Source: Chelatococcus sp. (GTDB lineage Bacteria > Pseudomonadota > Alphaproteobacteria > Rhizobiales > Beijerinckiaceae). Taken from it: a stretch of 64,000 nt of DNA. Both the position numbers and the translations under genes were made by a program. Below the pieces are notes generated by a model that saw only the letters and a list, made by a program, of their open reading frames with translations, searched no databases and had not been told where the DNA came from. This document shows, piece by piece, positions 43,107-51,502 of the stretch; the first letter of the stretch is position 1, and each line of letters opens with the position of its first letter. The DNA lies in the NCBI GenBank assembly GCA_003248805.1, contig QFQY01000029.1:41032-105031 (forward strand). The letters are read 5' to 3'.

Positions 43107-43928
43107 TCAGCGCCGGGTCGCGCCCCTGTCGAACAGCGGAAACAGCAGGAGCCCCGCGACGAAGCCGCCGATATGCGCCTCCCAGGCGATGCTCGTCTCC
43201 TCGCCGAAGATCGGCACGAGCCCGGCCCCGAACAGGATGTTCGTCGCGAACCAGATTCCGATGAAGATCAGGGCCCGTGAATTGCGCCAGATCTGACCCA
43301 GCCCCTCGGCCGGTATCGCCCGGACGACCGCATCGTCGCCGAGTTCGCCGAAGCGCAGGCCCGGCGCGAAGACGAAGCGAATCGCCGCCGCAGTCGCCCC
43401 CGAGACGGCGGCCGACGCGCCGACCAGCGGCAGCACATCCAGCTCCCGCGACCACCAGTGCAGCAGCGCGCCGGCAATCGTCGAGAGGCCGAGAAGGCTC
43501 AGGAAGCGGCCCGCGCCGAGGCGGCGCGCGACCGGGCTTCCGAAAGCCGCATACCAGACCAGATTGGACACCAGATGCATCCAGGAGCCGTGCAGCAGGC
43601 CATAGGTCACCAGGCTCCACAGCCGCGGCCCGGAGCCGACGAGCATCAGCCGGGCGAGTTGAAACCGGTCCGCCGTCTCCAGGCTGGTGCCCGACTGGGC
43701 GAAGTTCGCCACGACCTCCTCGAGCCGGTCCGGCTGGAGCCAGAGCGTCAGGCGGGCGGGCACGAAGGCCAGGGCCGCCATGACGCCATAGTCGTCCTCC
43801 GGAGACAGCAGAGAACGGACAGCCTGGATCGCGACGAGCAGCAGACCCGACCAGACCACCACCGATGGAAGGTTGAGGACAGGCTCGCGCGCCGGAGGCA
43901 GCGGAGAGCGGGAATGATAATCGACCAT
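43107..43928 (-). CDS. Rhomboid-family intramembrane serine protease
   Basis: Predicted 273-residue protein with six to seven transmembrane helices. LWSLVTYGLLHGSWMHLVSNLVWYAAFGSPV matches the conserved helix-2 HxxxN region. The catalytic Ser is in VGASAAVSGATAAA and the catalytic His in WEAHIGGFVAGLLLF. The usual GASG is GASA here, a conservative change next to the nucleophile. ATG 43928 is chosen. A terminator-like hairpin lies about 60 nt before the start. Confidence 0.88.
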   Translation of the reverse strand: MVDYHSRSPLPPAREPVLNLPSVVVWSGLLLVAIQAVRSLLSPEDDYGVMAALAFVPARLTLWLQPDRLEEVVANFAQSGTSLETADRFQLARLMLVGSGPRLWSLVTYGLLHGSWMHLVSNLVWYAAFGSPVARRLGAGRFLSLLGLSTIAGALLHWWSRELDVLPLVGASAAVSGATAAAIRFVFAPGLRFGELGDDAVVRAIPAEGLGQIWRNSRALIFIGIWFATNILFGAGLVPIFGEETSIAWEAHIGGFVAGLLLFPLFDRGATRR

Positions 43929-44322
43929 ATCGCCCAACCCTCGCCGAAGCCGCGCCCCGAGGCAAGCCGGACGGGTCGGCGAGACGAAAAAGGGGAAGGA
44001 CCTCGCCGGCCCTTCCCCTTGTCCGACGCGGCGACGCCTATCGGCGGCACGGCCACGCCCCCACCCCGCGAGTCCCTCTCTCAGGACCCTGAATCCACGG
44101 CATTTGATACGCCTTCTAACGACTATCCACAATTTCAACCCTTCATTAACCCTACCGTATCCCTGCGCCTGTCCCTCACCGCCGAGCGTGGCAAGACGGC
44201 ATGCCGGGTGCGTTCATACCGCCCGAGAAGGTTCGGCCGTCTCGCTTCCGCACGTCCGCGTTCCACTCTGGCACGCAAGGACGGCGGCCACCGGACCATT
44301 GGTTGCAGCACTGGACGCATTG
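43929..44322. other. Intergenic region between divergent rhomboid and PAS genes
   Basis: This 394-bp gap has no convincing gene. It contains a terminator-like hairpin on the minus strand at 43987-44020 and an AT-richer stretch near 44100-44165 (CATTTGATACGCC, CCACAATTTCAACCCTTCAT), the likely promoter zone for one or both divergent genes. The open frame that extends the rhomboid upstream is Arg-rich and not conserved-looking. Confidence 0.5.
43987..44020 (-). terminator. Terminator-like hairpin in the rhomboid leader
   Basis: On the minus strand AAGGGGAAGG pairs perfectly with CCTTCCCCTT around an 11-nt loop and is followed by a T run. No minus-strand gene ends here; the rhomboid gene starts about 60 nt downstream. 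It could therefore act as an attenuator in the rhomboid 5' leader rather than end a known transcript. Confidence 0.65.
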
Positions 44323-44892
44323 ATGAAGAATCCGAGCACCCGACTTGTATTCGACTACTGGGATGCTCTGCGTGGCGAGCGCGCCGCGCCCGAACGCGGT
44401 GAGATCGAGCCAAGCGGACTGCGCCATGCCCTGGCCGACACCTTCGTGCTCGAGAACGAACCCGTCGGGCCGGTTTTCCGCCTCGCCGGCACGCGGCTCT
44501 GTGCCATGATGGGCGGCGAACTGCGCGGCCGGCTCTTCACGGCACTCTGGAACGACGTCGAGTCGCAAGGCGAGATGCGCCGCCTCCTTCAGACCGTGAT
44601 GGACGAGACCGCCGGCGCGGTCGCGGGCCTGGCCGGAGAAAGCGCCTCGGGCGCGCCGGTCTATCTGGAACTGCTGCTGCTGCCGCTGCGCTATCGCGGG
44701 CGCACCCATGCCCGCGTCCTCGGCGCGCTCTCGCCCGCCCCCACGCCGGACTGGCTGGGGCTGGACACGATCGCCTCGATGCGGATGATCTCGCTCAGGA
44801 TGCTGTGGGCCGGCACGGCCGGGCGCACGCCGGGCAAGGCACCGCGCGCCACCCCGCCGAAGCTCGTCGTCCTGCCCGGCGGCAGGAGCTAG
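44323..44892 (+). CDS. PAS-domain (PAS_5 type) protein
   Basis: Predicted 189-residue cytoplasmic protein. RLVFDYWDALRGERAAPERGEIEP followed by FVLENEPVGPVFRLAGTRLCAMMGGELRG is the signature of the short alphaproteobacterial PAS_5 proteins. No output domain is present, so it may sense a ligand and act through a partner. ATG 44323 fits the family start. A RIME-like repeat follows 34 nt after the stop. Confidence 0.82.
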   Translation: MKNPSTRLVFDYWDALRGERAAPERGEIEPSGLRHALADTFVLENEPVGPVFRLAGTRLCAMMGGELRGRLFTALWNDVESQGEMRRLLQTVMDETAGAVAGLAGESASGAPVYLELLLLPLRYRGRTHARVLGALSPAPTPDWLGLDTIASMRMISLRMLWAGTAGRTPGKAPRATPPKLVVLPGGRS

Positions 44893-44925
44893 CCGCCATC
44901 GCGTCGCCGGGGGGCACGGCGCCGC

Positions 44926-45030
44926 TAGAGTATCGGACTGAATATCGTATTCAGTCCGATACTCTAACTCTTCGATCTTGCATCGGCTTTTCCCGAAAAC
45001 CTCGCTCCACTTTTCGGGCCGATGCTCTAA
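44926..45030 (+). repeat. RIME-like two-hairpin repeat, copy C
   Basis: Hairpin 1 is near perfect: TAGAGTATCGGACTGAATA and TATTCAGTCCGATACTCTA around TCG. Hairpin 2 pairs GCATCGGCTTTTCCCGAAAA with TTTTCGGGCCGATGC. Same orientation as copies A and B. It lies 34 nt after the PAS gene stop and about 155 nt before the PilZ gene. Confidence 0.9.
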
Positions 45031-45186
45031 CGATGGAGCGAGACCGGGCTCCCGCAGGCGTCCCGTCACCGCGTGCCGCCGCGTCAGCCCGGCACAACCG
45101 GAAACAATTACAAACGAAACGACGGAACCGGCACCATGCGTTAACCAGATCCGTTTAGGATTGGGGAGTAACCGAGCTTAACCCTT

Positions 45187-45801
45187 ATGCTGAGCGCGCT
45201 GAAATTGCCCCGAACGGCCGCCCGCCCTATCGAGCGCAGGCGTCATCAACGCATGAAGGTCGTGCTTCTCGGACGCTACATGCTGCCGAACCGCATGGAA
45301 TATCCCTGCCAGTCGATCGACATCTCGCCCGGCGGCATCCATCTCGCCGCGCCGGCCCGACCGGCTCCGGGCGAACGGGTCATCGTCTATCTCGAGCATC
45401 TCGGCCGCATCGAAGGCCTCTGCGTGCGCACGACGATGGAAGGCTTCGCGATGACGATCACCGCGACCAGCCGCAAGCGCGAGAAGTTCACCGCCCAGCT
45501 GACCTGGCTCGCCAACCGCGAGGAGCTCGGCCTGCCGGAAGACCGGCGCCATGAGCGCGTCGTGCCGCGCAATTCGCGCTCCGTCCTGACGCTGGACGAC
45601 GGGACCGAGGCGGTGGTGCGGGTCATCGACATTTCGCTGTCGGGCGCGGCCTTCGCCACCGATCTCGACCTGCCGATGAACATACCCGCGCGAATCGGCT
45701 CGACCCATGGCCGCATCGTTCGGCGCTTCGACGGCGGCTACGCGGTCGAATTCCGCCACCCCCTGTCGGCCGACGTGCTGGACGAGAATCTCGAACTCTG
45801 A
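45187..45801 (+). CDS. Tandem PilZ-domain protein (c-di-GMP receptor candidate)
   Basis: Predicted 204-residue protein with two PilZ domains. Domain 1 has ERRRHQRMKV (RxxxR) and SIDISPGGIHLA (D/NxSxxG). Domain 2 has EDRRHERVVPRNSRSVLTL and VIDISLSGAAFA. Both motif pairs are present, so c-di-GMP binding is plausible at either site. There is no effector domain, so it presumably acts by protein contact. The next gene on the same strand, 323 bp on, encodes a LapG-like protease. Confidence 0.87.
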   Translation: MLSALKLPRTAARPIERRRHQRMKVVLLGRYMLPNRMEYPCQSIDISPGGIHLAAPARPAPGERVIVYLEHLGRIEGLCVRTTMEGFAMTITATSRKREKFTAQLTWLANREELGLPEDRRHERVVPRNSRSVLTLDDGTEAVVRVIDISLSGAAFATDLDLPMNIPARIGSTHGRIVRRFDGGYAVEFRHPLSADVLDENLEL

Positions 45802-46124
45802 CTCGGGGCCTCCGGCCCGCCCGAGCGTCTCCCTCGCCGCCCTCACCCGCAGCGCCCCCGCCTCCGCGACAACGGGGAAGCGCGCCCGCGCCTGTTCGCC
45901 GGCAGTCCCGCGACCATGGGCAGGACCCGCCTTCCGCGCGCCGGACATGGTTGACACCCGGTAAACCGAAGCACCCACTTTCTAAACACCGATTTTTCGA
46001 GAGATTTAGCGTGCAGACGACTTCCGGCTCCGGACCGCCGATCCAGTAAAATTGTCAGTATTGGCTTCAAGCCGCATCCATCGGACACCGGCATCGTCGC
46101 CCCCAGGGACAGAAAGGGGACGAC
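45802..46124. other. Intergenic region between PilZ and BTLCP protease genes
   Basis: No gene is supported. The second half (about 45950-46060) is AT-richer, with TTGACA at 45952-45957 and ATTTTTCGAGAGATTTAG downstream, and may hold the protease promoter, although no good -10 is spaced from TTGACA. AGAAAGGGGACGAC before the ATG at 46125 is its ribosome site. Confidence 0.4.
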
Positions 46125-46763
46125 ATGTCTTTCACTCCATTCAAATTCGTGACACCGATGCTTGTGGCCGGCTGCCTCGTCGCGCATGTCCCGGCCTTCG
46201 CGCAGAGCGGCTCCGCCGGCATTCCGGTCGCGAGCGCTCCGGCCGAAGTGTCCGGCGATGCACGGGCGCCCTATGCCTGGACCGATTTCTGCCAGCGCAC
46301 CCCGGCGGAGTGCCGGGTCGACACCCGCGAGCCCGAGCGTGTGGAGATGACTTCGAAGCTCTGGAAGCTGCTCCAGACCGTCAACGGACGTGCCAACCGC
46401 GAGATCGAGGCCGTCACCGACCAGGACCACTGGGACGTGGTCGACCGGTGGGACATTCCGACCGACGGAAAGGGCGACTGCGAGGACTATGCGCTGCTGA
46501 AGCGCAAGCGCCTTGCCGAGGCCGGCGTTCCGCGCCGCGCCATGCCGATGACGGTCGTCATCGACGAGGAGAACGCCGGCCACGCCGTGCTGATGGTGCG
46601 CACCGACCGGGGCGACTTCATCCTCGACAACAAGCGCAACGCGATCCTGCCCTGGGGCCAGACGGGCTATGTCTACGTCAAGCGCGAGTCCCAGTACCGC
46701 ACCGGCTGGACCTCGCTCGGCGGCGCGCAGACATCGACCGTCGCGTCCGTCGGGACGCGCTAA
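46125..46763 (+). CDS. Transglutaminase-like cysteine peptidase (BTLCP, LapG-like)
   Basis: Predicted 212-residue periplasmic cysteine protease. A signal peptide (about residues 1-27, ending PAFAQ) is followed by the BTLCP fold with catalytic Cys119 (GKGDCEDYA), His153 (AGHAVL) and Asp168 (LDN). The family includes LapG, which cleaves biofilm adhesins under c-di-GMP control through LapD. No LapD- or LapA-like gene is in the window, but a tandem PilZ gene lies immediately upstream. The adhesin target is unknown. Confidence 0.88.
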   Translation: MSFTPFKFVTPMLVAGCLVAHVPAFAQSGSAGIPVASAPAEVSGDARAPYAWTDFCQRTPAECRVDTREPERVEMTSKLWKLLQTVNGRANREIEAVTDQDHWDVVDRWDIPTDGKGDCEDYALLKRKRLAEAGVPRRAMPMTVVIDEENAGHAVLMVRTDRGDFILDNKRNAILPWGQTGYVYVKRESQYRTGWTSLGGAQTSTVASVGTR

Positions 46764-46958
46764 CACGCGAATTCTTGCTGCCGGACATCTCTGTCCGGAT
46801 CGCGAGACGATACGAGGCCGCCGCATCCCGTGGCAGCCTCGCGCAGGGACGGCGAGGCTCGGTCACGTCCCCACCCACCCGTCCCCAAGGCCGGGTTTCG
46901 CCAGGGCCGGCCTCCTCCCCGGGGCCGGCCCGCCCCCTTTTTCCGGCACCGCGCGGCG

Positions 46959-47489
46959 TCAGTCGAGCCGCTTCAAGCCCGCCGCGAACTGCTTCCAGCG
47001 CGCGACATAGCCACGGGCCGAGCCGGCGATTCCCGCTGCCGCCGCCTCGTCGAGCGTGCGGATGGCGCGCGCGGGCGAGCCGACGATCAGCGAATTGTCG
47101 GGAAACTCCTTGCCTTCGGTGACCAGCGCATTGGCGCCGACGAGGCTGTTGCGGCCGATGCGGGCGCCGTTCAGCACCGTCGCGCCCATCCCCACCAGGC
47201 TGTTCTCGCCGATGGTGCAGCCATGCAGGATCGCGCGATGGCCGATGGTGCAGCCGGCGCCGACCGTCAGCGGCGAGCCCATGTCCGTGTGCAGGACACA
47301 GGCTTCCTGGATGTTGCTGTCGGCGCCGATCTCGATCCATTCGTTGTCGCCGCGCAGCACGGCGCCGAACCAGATGCCGACGCCCGCCGCGAGCCTGACG
47401 CGGCCGATGACATGCGCATCCGGCGCGAGCCACCATTGCCCTTCGGCGGGCGTCTCGGGTGCGAGTCCATCGAGCGAATAGAGCGGCAT
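46959..47489 (-). CDS. Gamma-class carbonic anhydrase-like protein
   Basis: Predicted 176-residue left-handed beta-helix hexapeptide-repeat protein. Repeats (IGADSNIQEACVLHTDMG, VGAGCTIGHRAILHGCTIG, VGMGATVLNGARIGRNSLVGA) place the zinc-ligand histidines of the gamma-CA/YrdA family in HTD and IGHRAILHGC. It is normally a trimer, with zinc-dependent CO2 hydration or a related activity. A short hydrophobic protein gene lies upstream on the same strand. Confidence 0.92.
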   Translation of the reverse strand: MPLYSLDGLAPETPAEGQWWLAPDAHVIGRVRLAAGVGIWFGAVLRGDNEWIEIGADSNIQEACVLHTDMGSPLTVGAGCTIGHRAILHGCTIGENSLVGMGATVLNGARIGRNSLVGANALVTEGKEFPDNSLIVGSPARAIRTLDEAAAAGIAGSARGYVARWKQFAAGLKRLD

Positions 47490-47543
47490 GGCGGCGTCTC
47501 CTCGTGATTGTCCCAGAGGATTGCCGGCCGGCGGCGAGCGGCG

Positions 47544-47870
47544 TCAAGCACCGAGGAGATGAAGCAGGTCGAGCACGACACGACCCGACGCCATGCTCCA
47601 GAGCGCCGCGATCATGCTCGCCAGCATGACGAAGACGAACGGCCTGCCCTCGATGCGGCGCCCGCGCACGGTGTTGCGCAGGATCAGGAAAGGCGCGCTG
47701 AAGAGCACGACCGGGACGCTCGCCACCGCGACGACGCCGCCCGTCTCCAGCAGCCTGAAATCGGCGCGCCGCGCGGTGAAGAGCTCGAAGGCGCTGGCCA
47801 GAAGCCCGGCGAAGGCAAACCCCATCGCCAGCGACCGCAACATCTCGAGCGCGGCGGGTTCGATCGACAA
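47544..47870 (-). CDS. Hypothetical three-helix membrane protein
   Basis: Predicted 108-residue protein with three hydrophobic helices (LRSLAMGFAFAGLLASAFEL, VVAVASVPVVLFSAPFLIL, PFVFVMLASMIAALWSMAS). I recognise no named family. It precedes the carbonic anhydrase gene by 54 nt on the same strand and is probably co-transcribed. Confidence 0.75.
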   Translation of the reverse strand: MSIEPAALEMLRSLAMGFAFAGLLASAFELFTARRADFRLLETGGVVAVASVPVVLFSAPFLILRNTVRGRRIEGRPFVFVMLASMIAALWSMASGRVVLDLLHLLGA

Positions 47871-48043
47871 GGCGGCACACTCCGGCGAGGACGGGCCGGA
47901 CCGTGGCGCATGGTTTACGAAGTGTGAAGGAAAGCCTTGCGCAATGGTTAACGGGCAGTCCTTCGCAACCGGGCATTAGGGTTTACGCTCCCTTAAACCC
48001 GGCATGGTCCTATGGCGCATCTCCCTTTCCGAAGGTGCCGGAC

Positions 48044-48778
48044 GTGACCGCGACCCTGCCGCAGGACCTCCCCCATCATCATGCCGCGCACCATCACGCG
48101 GCCCATCTCACGACATTGGTGCGCACGCGCCTCAAGCGCCCGCCCCCGCCGCTGCCGCGCGCCGACGGGGCCCTGCTCAAGGCCATGCTCGCCGTCATGG
48201 TCGCGGGGCTCGTCGCGACGGGCGCCGCTCTCTACCTGACGCATGGCGAGAGCGCGCCGCCATCGGGGTTTCAGGCGGCCCGCGTGGGCGGGGTATCCCT
48301 GGTCGTGCCGCGCGAGCTGACCGGCTCGGGCCGCGACGACGAGGCCAGGCTCGTCGGCATGACACGCCTGCGGCTGGACTGGCCCAGCATGGGGCCGGCC
48401 AGGCCCGACAGCCACGCCAGGCTTCTGATCACGCTGAGCCCGCCCGACAAGGTCAACGAGCCGGCCACGCAGCTCGCGACCTATGCGCGCTTCCTGACGC
48501 CGACCGTCTGGTCCAATCCCGGCGGGCTCGTGGTGCGCGGCTTCCGCAAGGGATCGCCCTTCGAGGGCGACGAATTCTACGTCTCGGTTCCCGACGGCAG
48601 GGGCTTCGCCGCGCGCTGTCCGGTCGACACCGGCGCCGGGGTTCTCGAGGAGCCGTGCCGCGTCACCTTCCGGCATCGCGGCATGGATGTGAACATCCGC
48701 TTCCCGCGCACGATCATCGCCGACTGGGAGATCATGCTCGGCGAAGTCCGGCGCACCATCGACCGGATGATGCGCTGA
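48044..48778 (+). CDS. Single-pass membrane protein with periplasmic domain
   Basis: Predicted 244-residue protein starting at GTG 48044 after GAAGG. The N-terminus has a His-rich stretch (HHHAAHHHAAH), then one transmembrane helix (AMLAVMVAGLVATGAALYLT), then a soluble domain with conserved-looking LDWPSMGPARPDSHARLLITL and RCPVDTGAGVLEEPCRVTFRHRGMDVNIRFPR, in which two cysteines may form a disulfide. I recognise no function. It is convergent with the DUF3126 gene. Confidence 0.75.
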   Translation: MTATLPQDLPHHHAAHHHAAHLTTLVRTRLKRPPPPLPRADGALLKAMLAVMVAGLVATGAALYLTHGESAPPSGFQAARVGGVSLVVPRELTGSGRDDEARLVGMTRLRLDWPSMGPARPDSHARLLITLSPPDKVNEPATQLATYARFLTPTVWSNPGGLVVRGFRKGSPFEGDEFYVSVPDGRGFAARCPVDTGAGVLEEPCRVTFRHRGMDVNIRFPRTIIADWEIMLGEVRRTIDRMMR

Positions 48779-48784
48779 GCGCGC

Positions 48785-49000
48785 TCAATCCTCGTCGAGG
48801 TCGACGTCGAGGATGGCCATGGTGAAGTTGAAGGAGCGGTCGCCGTCCTCGTCGTCGTCATGGATGATGCCGATGAACTCGTCCGCGAGATAGACCTCGG
48901 CCGAATCGGTCTTCTTCATCCTTGCGCGCACGCTGATGCCATGGTTCGCGAAGGTGCGCCGCAGATAGGCTTCGAGCTTGGCGAGTTCTTTCTTGTCCAC
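48785..49000 (-). CDS. DUF3126 family protein
   Basis: Predicted 71-residue protein of the alphaproteobacterial DUF3126 family: KKELAKLEAYLRRTFANHGI, KKTDSAEVYLADEFIGII and an acidic DDDEDGDRSF followed by FTMAILDVDLDED. Function is unknown. The gamma-carbonic anhydrase gene nearby on the same strand is a frequent neighbour. Confidence 0.88.
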   Translation of the reverse strand: MDKKELAKLEAYLRRTFANHGISVRARMKKTDSAEVYLADEFIGIIHDDDEDGDRSFNFTMAILDVDLDED

Positions 49001-49212
49001 GGTAGGGGTCCTTTCGAATTGGCGGGAGCGATGCCACGGCAGGCCGGGCAGGGCAAGCGAAAGCGGTCATGCGCCGATCGCCGCCCCTCCGCTGCCGGCC
49101 GGGCATGCGGGCGCGAGCCCCGCTATTCCCCTCGGCCGACGCGCCTGCTTCATGCCCGCGCCCGACATGCCATAGTGCGGTGCCGACTCCTGCGACGACG
49201 GATCATCCTGCC

Positions 49213-50580
49213 ATGACGGGCTGGCTTGCGCCCGCACTCGACTACATCTCCTCCTGGCTCGCCTTCCAGCTTCGCCACCACGAACAGCCCGGCGTCGCGA
49301 TCGCGGTCGCACGGGGCGGCGAGGTCGTGCTCGACGCCGCCTTCGGCACCGCCGATCTCGCCACGGGAGAGGCTCTGACCCCGCTCCACGGCTTCCGCAT
49401 CGCCTCCCATTCGAAGAGCTTCACCGCCGCGGGCCTCCTGAAGCTGCAGGAGGCCGGCGACGTGCGGCTCGACGATCCGGTCAGCTTCTACATCCAGGGC
49501 CTGCACCCGGAGATCGCGGCGGCGACGCTGCGCCAGATCGTCTCCAACAGCGCCGGGCTGACCCGCGACGGGCCCGACAGCGGGCAGTTCACCGACCGGC
49601 GGCCCTATCTCGACAAGGCCGCGCTGCTGGCCGACCTCGCGGCGCCCCCGCCCCTGCCCGCGTCGCAGCGCTTCAAATACTCCAATCACGGCTTCGCCCT
49701 GCTCGGCCTCGTCATCGAGGCGGTCACGGGGCGCGGCTATGCCGACTGGATCGCGCAGGAGGTGGTCGCGGCGGCCGGTCTCAAGGCGACCACGCCCGGC
49801 ATCGAGCGCTGGGCGCCGCGCCCGATGGCGAAAGGCCATAGCGGCCGCCTGCCGCTCGGCCGCCGTGTCGTGATCCCCGCCGACAACCCCGGCCACGCCA
49901 TGGACGCAGCCGCCGGTTTCGTCGCCACTGCGGCCGATGTCGCGCGCTATTTCGCCCAGCTCTCGCCGAAGGCGGGCCGCAGCATCCTCTCCCCGCTCTC
50001 CCGGCGCGAGATGAGCCGGCGCCACTGGGCGGACGAGCAGAGTTCGCTCGGGCGCCATTACGGACTCGGCACGATCTCGGGCGGCGAGGGCGACTGGAGC
50101 TGGTTCGGCCACTCCGGCGGGTTCCAGGGCTTCATCACGCGCACGGCGGTCTTTCCGGAGCAGGACCTGACCGTCTCGGTCCTGACCAACGCCATCGACG
50201 GGCTCGCCCATCCCTGGCTCGACGGCGTCGTCCAGATCCTGAGCCGCTTCAAGGCGGGCGGCGCGCCGCCGCCGGAGCTCGCGGATTGGAGCGGCCGCTG
50301 GTGGACGCTCTCGGGCTGCGGCGATCTCGTCCCCATGGCCAAGGCCGTACGGGTGACGAATCCGGCCCTGTTCGACCCCTTCCTCGACGCTCCGGAGATC
50401 GCGGTCGAAGGCCCGGACCGGGGCCGCATCGTCAAGGCCTCGGGCTTCCACAGCCCGGGCGAGACGGTCACCCTCAACCGGGGCGCCGATGGCAGGGTCG
50501 AGTCGATCCGGCTCGCCGGCGGGCTCGTCCTGACGGAAGAGGCCATGCGGGCGGAAATGCAGGAGCGCTACGGCGGCTGA
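49213..50580 (+). CDS. Serine beta-lactamase-like hydrolase
   Basis: Predicted 455-residue class C beta-lactamase/DD-peptidase-like protein. The SxxK motif is Ser65-His-Ser-Lys68 (FRIASHSKSFTAAG), the YxN motif is in FKYSNHGFALLG, and a HSG triad in WSWFGHSGGFQGF replaces KTG, typical of esterase or D-aminopeptidase-like members. A C-terminal beta-barrel-like domain starts near ADWSGRWWTL. I see no signal peptide, so it may be cytoplasmic. The substrate is unknown. Confidence 0.87.
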   Translation: MTGWLAPALDYISSWLAFQLRHHEQPGVAIAVARGGEVVLDAAFGTADLATGEALTPLHGFRIASHSKSFTAAGLLKLQEAGDVRLDDPVSFYIQGLHPEIAAATLRQIVSNSAGLTRDGPDSGQFTDRRPYLDKAALLADLAAPPPLPASQRFKYSNHGFALLGLVIEAVTGRGYADWIAQEVVAAAGLKATTPGIERWAPRPMAKGHSGRLPLGRRVVIPADNPGHAMDAAAGFVATAADVARYFAQLSPKAGRSILSPLSRREMSRRHWADEQSSLGRHYGLGTISGGEGDWSWFGHSGGFQGFITRTAVFPEQDLTVSVLTNAIDGLAHPWLDGVVQILSRFKAGGAPPPELADWSGRWWTLSGCGDLVPMAKAVRVTNPALFDPFLDAPEIAVEGPDRGRIVKASGFHSPGETVTLNRGADGRVESIRLAGGLVLTEEAMRAEMQERYGG

Positions 50581-50734
50581 GGCGAGGACGCCCCCCGGCG
50601 AGGGCGCTTCGGCGCGGCTCCGCCGATGGCGGCGGGCCGACTGCAAATATCGCTCGGCAGGCGGGCCCGCGCCGGTCTATCGTCCTGCTCACTTCCGCAA
50701 GGGAAGCCTGCGGAGAGCCTGGACGAGCGAGCCC

Positions 50735-51487
50735 ATGGATCCCACCGGCATCGGTGTCATCGCGTTCCTCTGCGTGTTCAGCGCGGCGCTCGGCGGCATG
50801 TTCATTCGCTCGCGGCTGCCGGAGCACCATATCAGCGCGGACTCGCGGGATGCGATCAAGCTCGCGACCGCCGTCATCGGCACGCTCGCGGCGATCGCGC
50901 TCGGCCTCCTGATCGCCTCCGCCAAGCGGTCCTTCGACGAATCCGGCTCTGAACTTCGCAACACCGCCGGACGGGTGCTCCTGCTGGATCGCGTGCTGGC
51001 GCATTACGGGCCGGAGACCCAGCCGATCCGCGCGACGCTTCGAGGATCGCTCGAAGCCCGGCTCACCGAGGCGGGCAGGAGCGCCATCACGACCACCTCG
51101 CTCGACGACGGCCTGAACATCGAGCCGGTCCAGGTCGAACTGCGAAACCTGTCGCCGGCGACCGAGTCCCAGCGCTGGCTCCACGCACGGGCCCTCAGCC
51201 TCAGCGGTCAGATCGCGGAATCGCGCTGGCTCCGGGCGGAAACCGAGGTCGGCGGCTTTCCGGGCGCCTTCCTCGCCTTCCTGATCCTGTGGCTGTCGCT
51301 GCTCTTCGGCTCGTTCGGCCTGCTGGCGCCGGGGAACGGCACCGTCGTGGCGACGTTCTTCCTGTGCGCGCTGTCGATCGCGGGGGCCCTGTTCCTCATC
51401 ATCGACATGGACCACCCCTATCTCGGCTTCATCGCCGTCTCCGACGGCCCGCTGCGGCTGGCCCTGTCGCGCCTCGGCCAGCCCTGA
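50735..51487 (+). CDS. Bestrophin-like (DUF4239) membrane protein
   Basis: Predicted 250-residue protein with hydrophobic helices near both ends (IGVIAFLCVFSAALGGMFI; TAVIGTLAAIALGLLIASA; AFLAFLILWLSLLFGSFGLL; VATFFLCALSIAGALFLIID) and a soluble middle. ATAVIGTLAAIALGLLIASAK and FLIIDMDHPYLGFI are typical of the DUF4239 group, distantly related to bestrophin anion channels. Channel activity is untested. Confidence 0.83.
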   Translation: MDPTGIGVIAFLCVFSAALGGMFIRSRLPEHHISADSRDAIKLATAVIGTLAAIALGLLIASAKRSFDESGSELRNTAGRVLLLDRVLAHYGPETQPIRATLRGSLEARLTEAGRSAITTTSLDDGLNIEPVQVELRNLSPATESQRWLHARALSLSGQIAESRWLRAETEVGGFPGAFLAFLILWLSLLFGSFGLLAPGNGTVVATFFLCALSIAGALFLIIDMDHPYLGFIAVSDGPLRLALSRLGQP

Positions 51488-51502
51488 GCGACGGCGGGCT
51501 CC

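Noticed and set aside
49150..50646. Minus-strand open frame of about 498 codons
   Set aside because: Antisense to the serine beta-lactamase-like gene, with low-complexity Arg/Gly/Asp composition.
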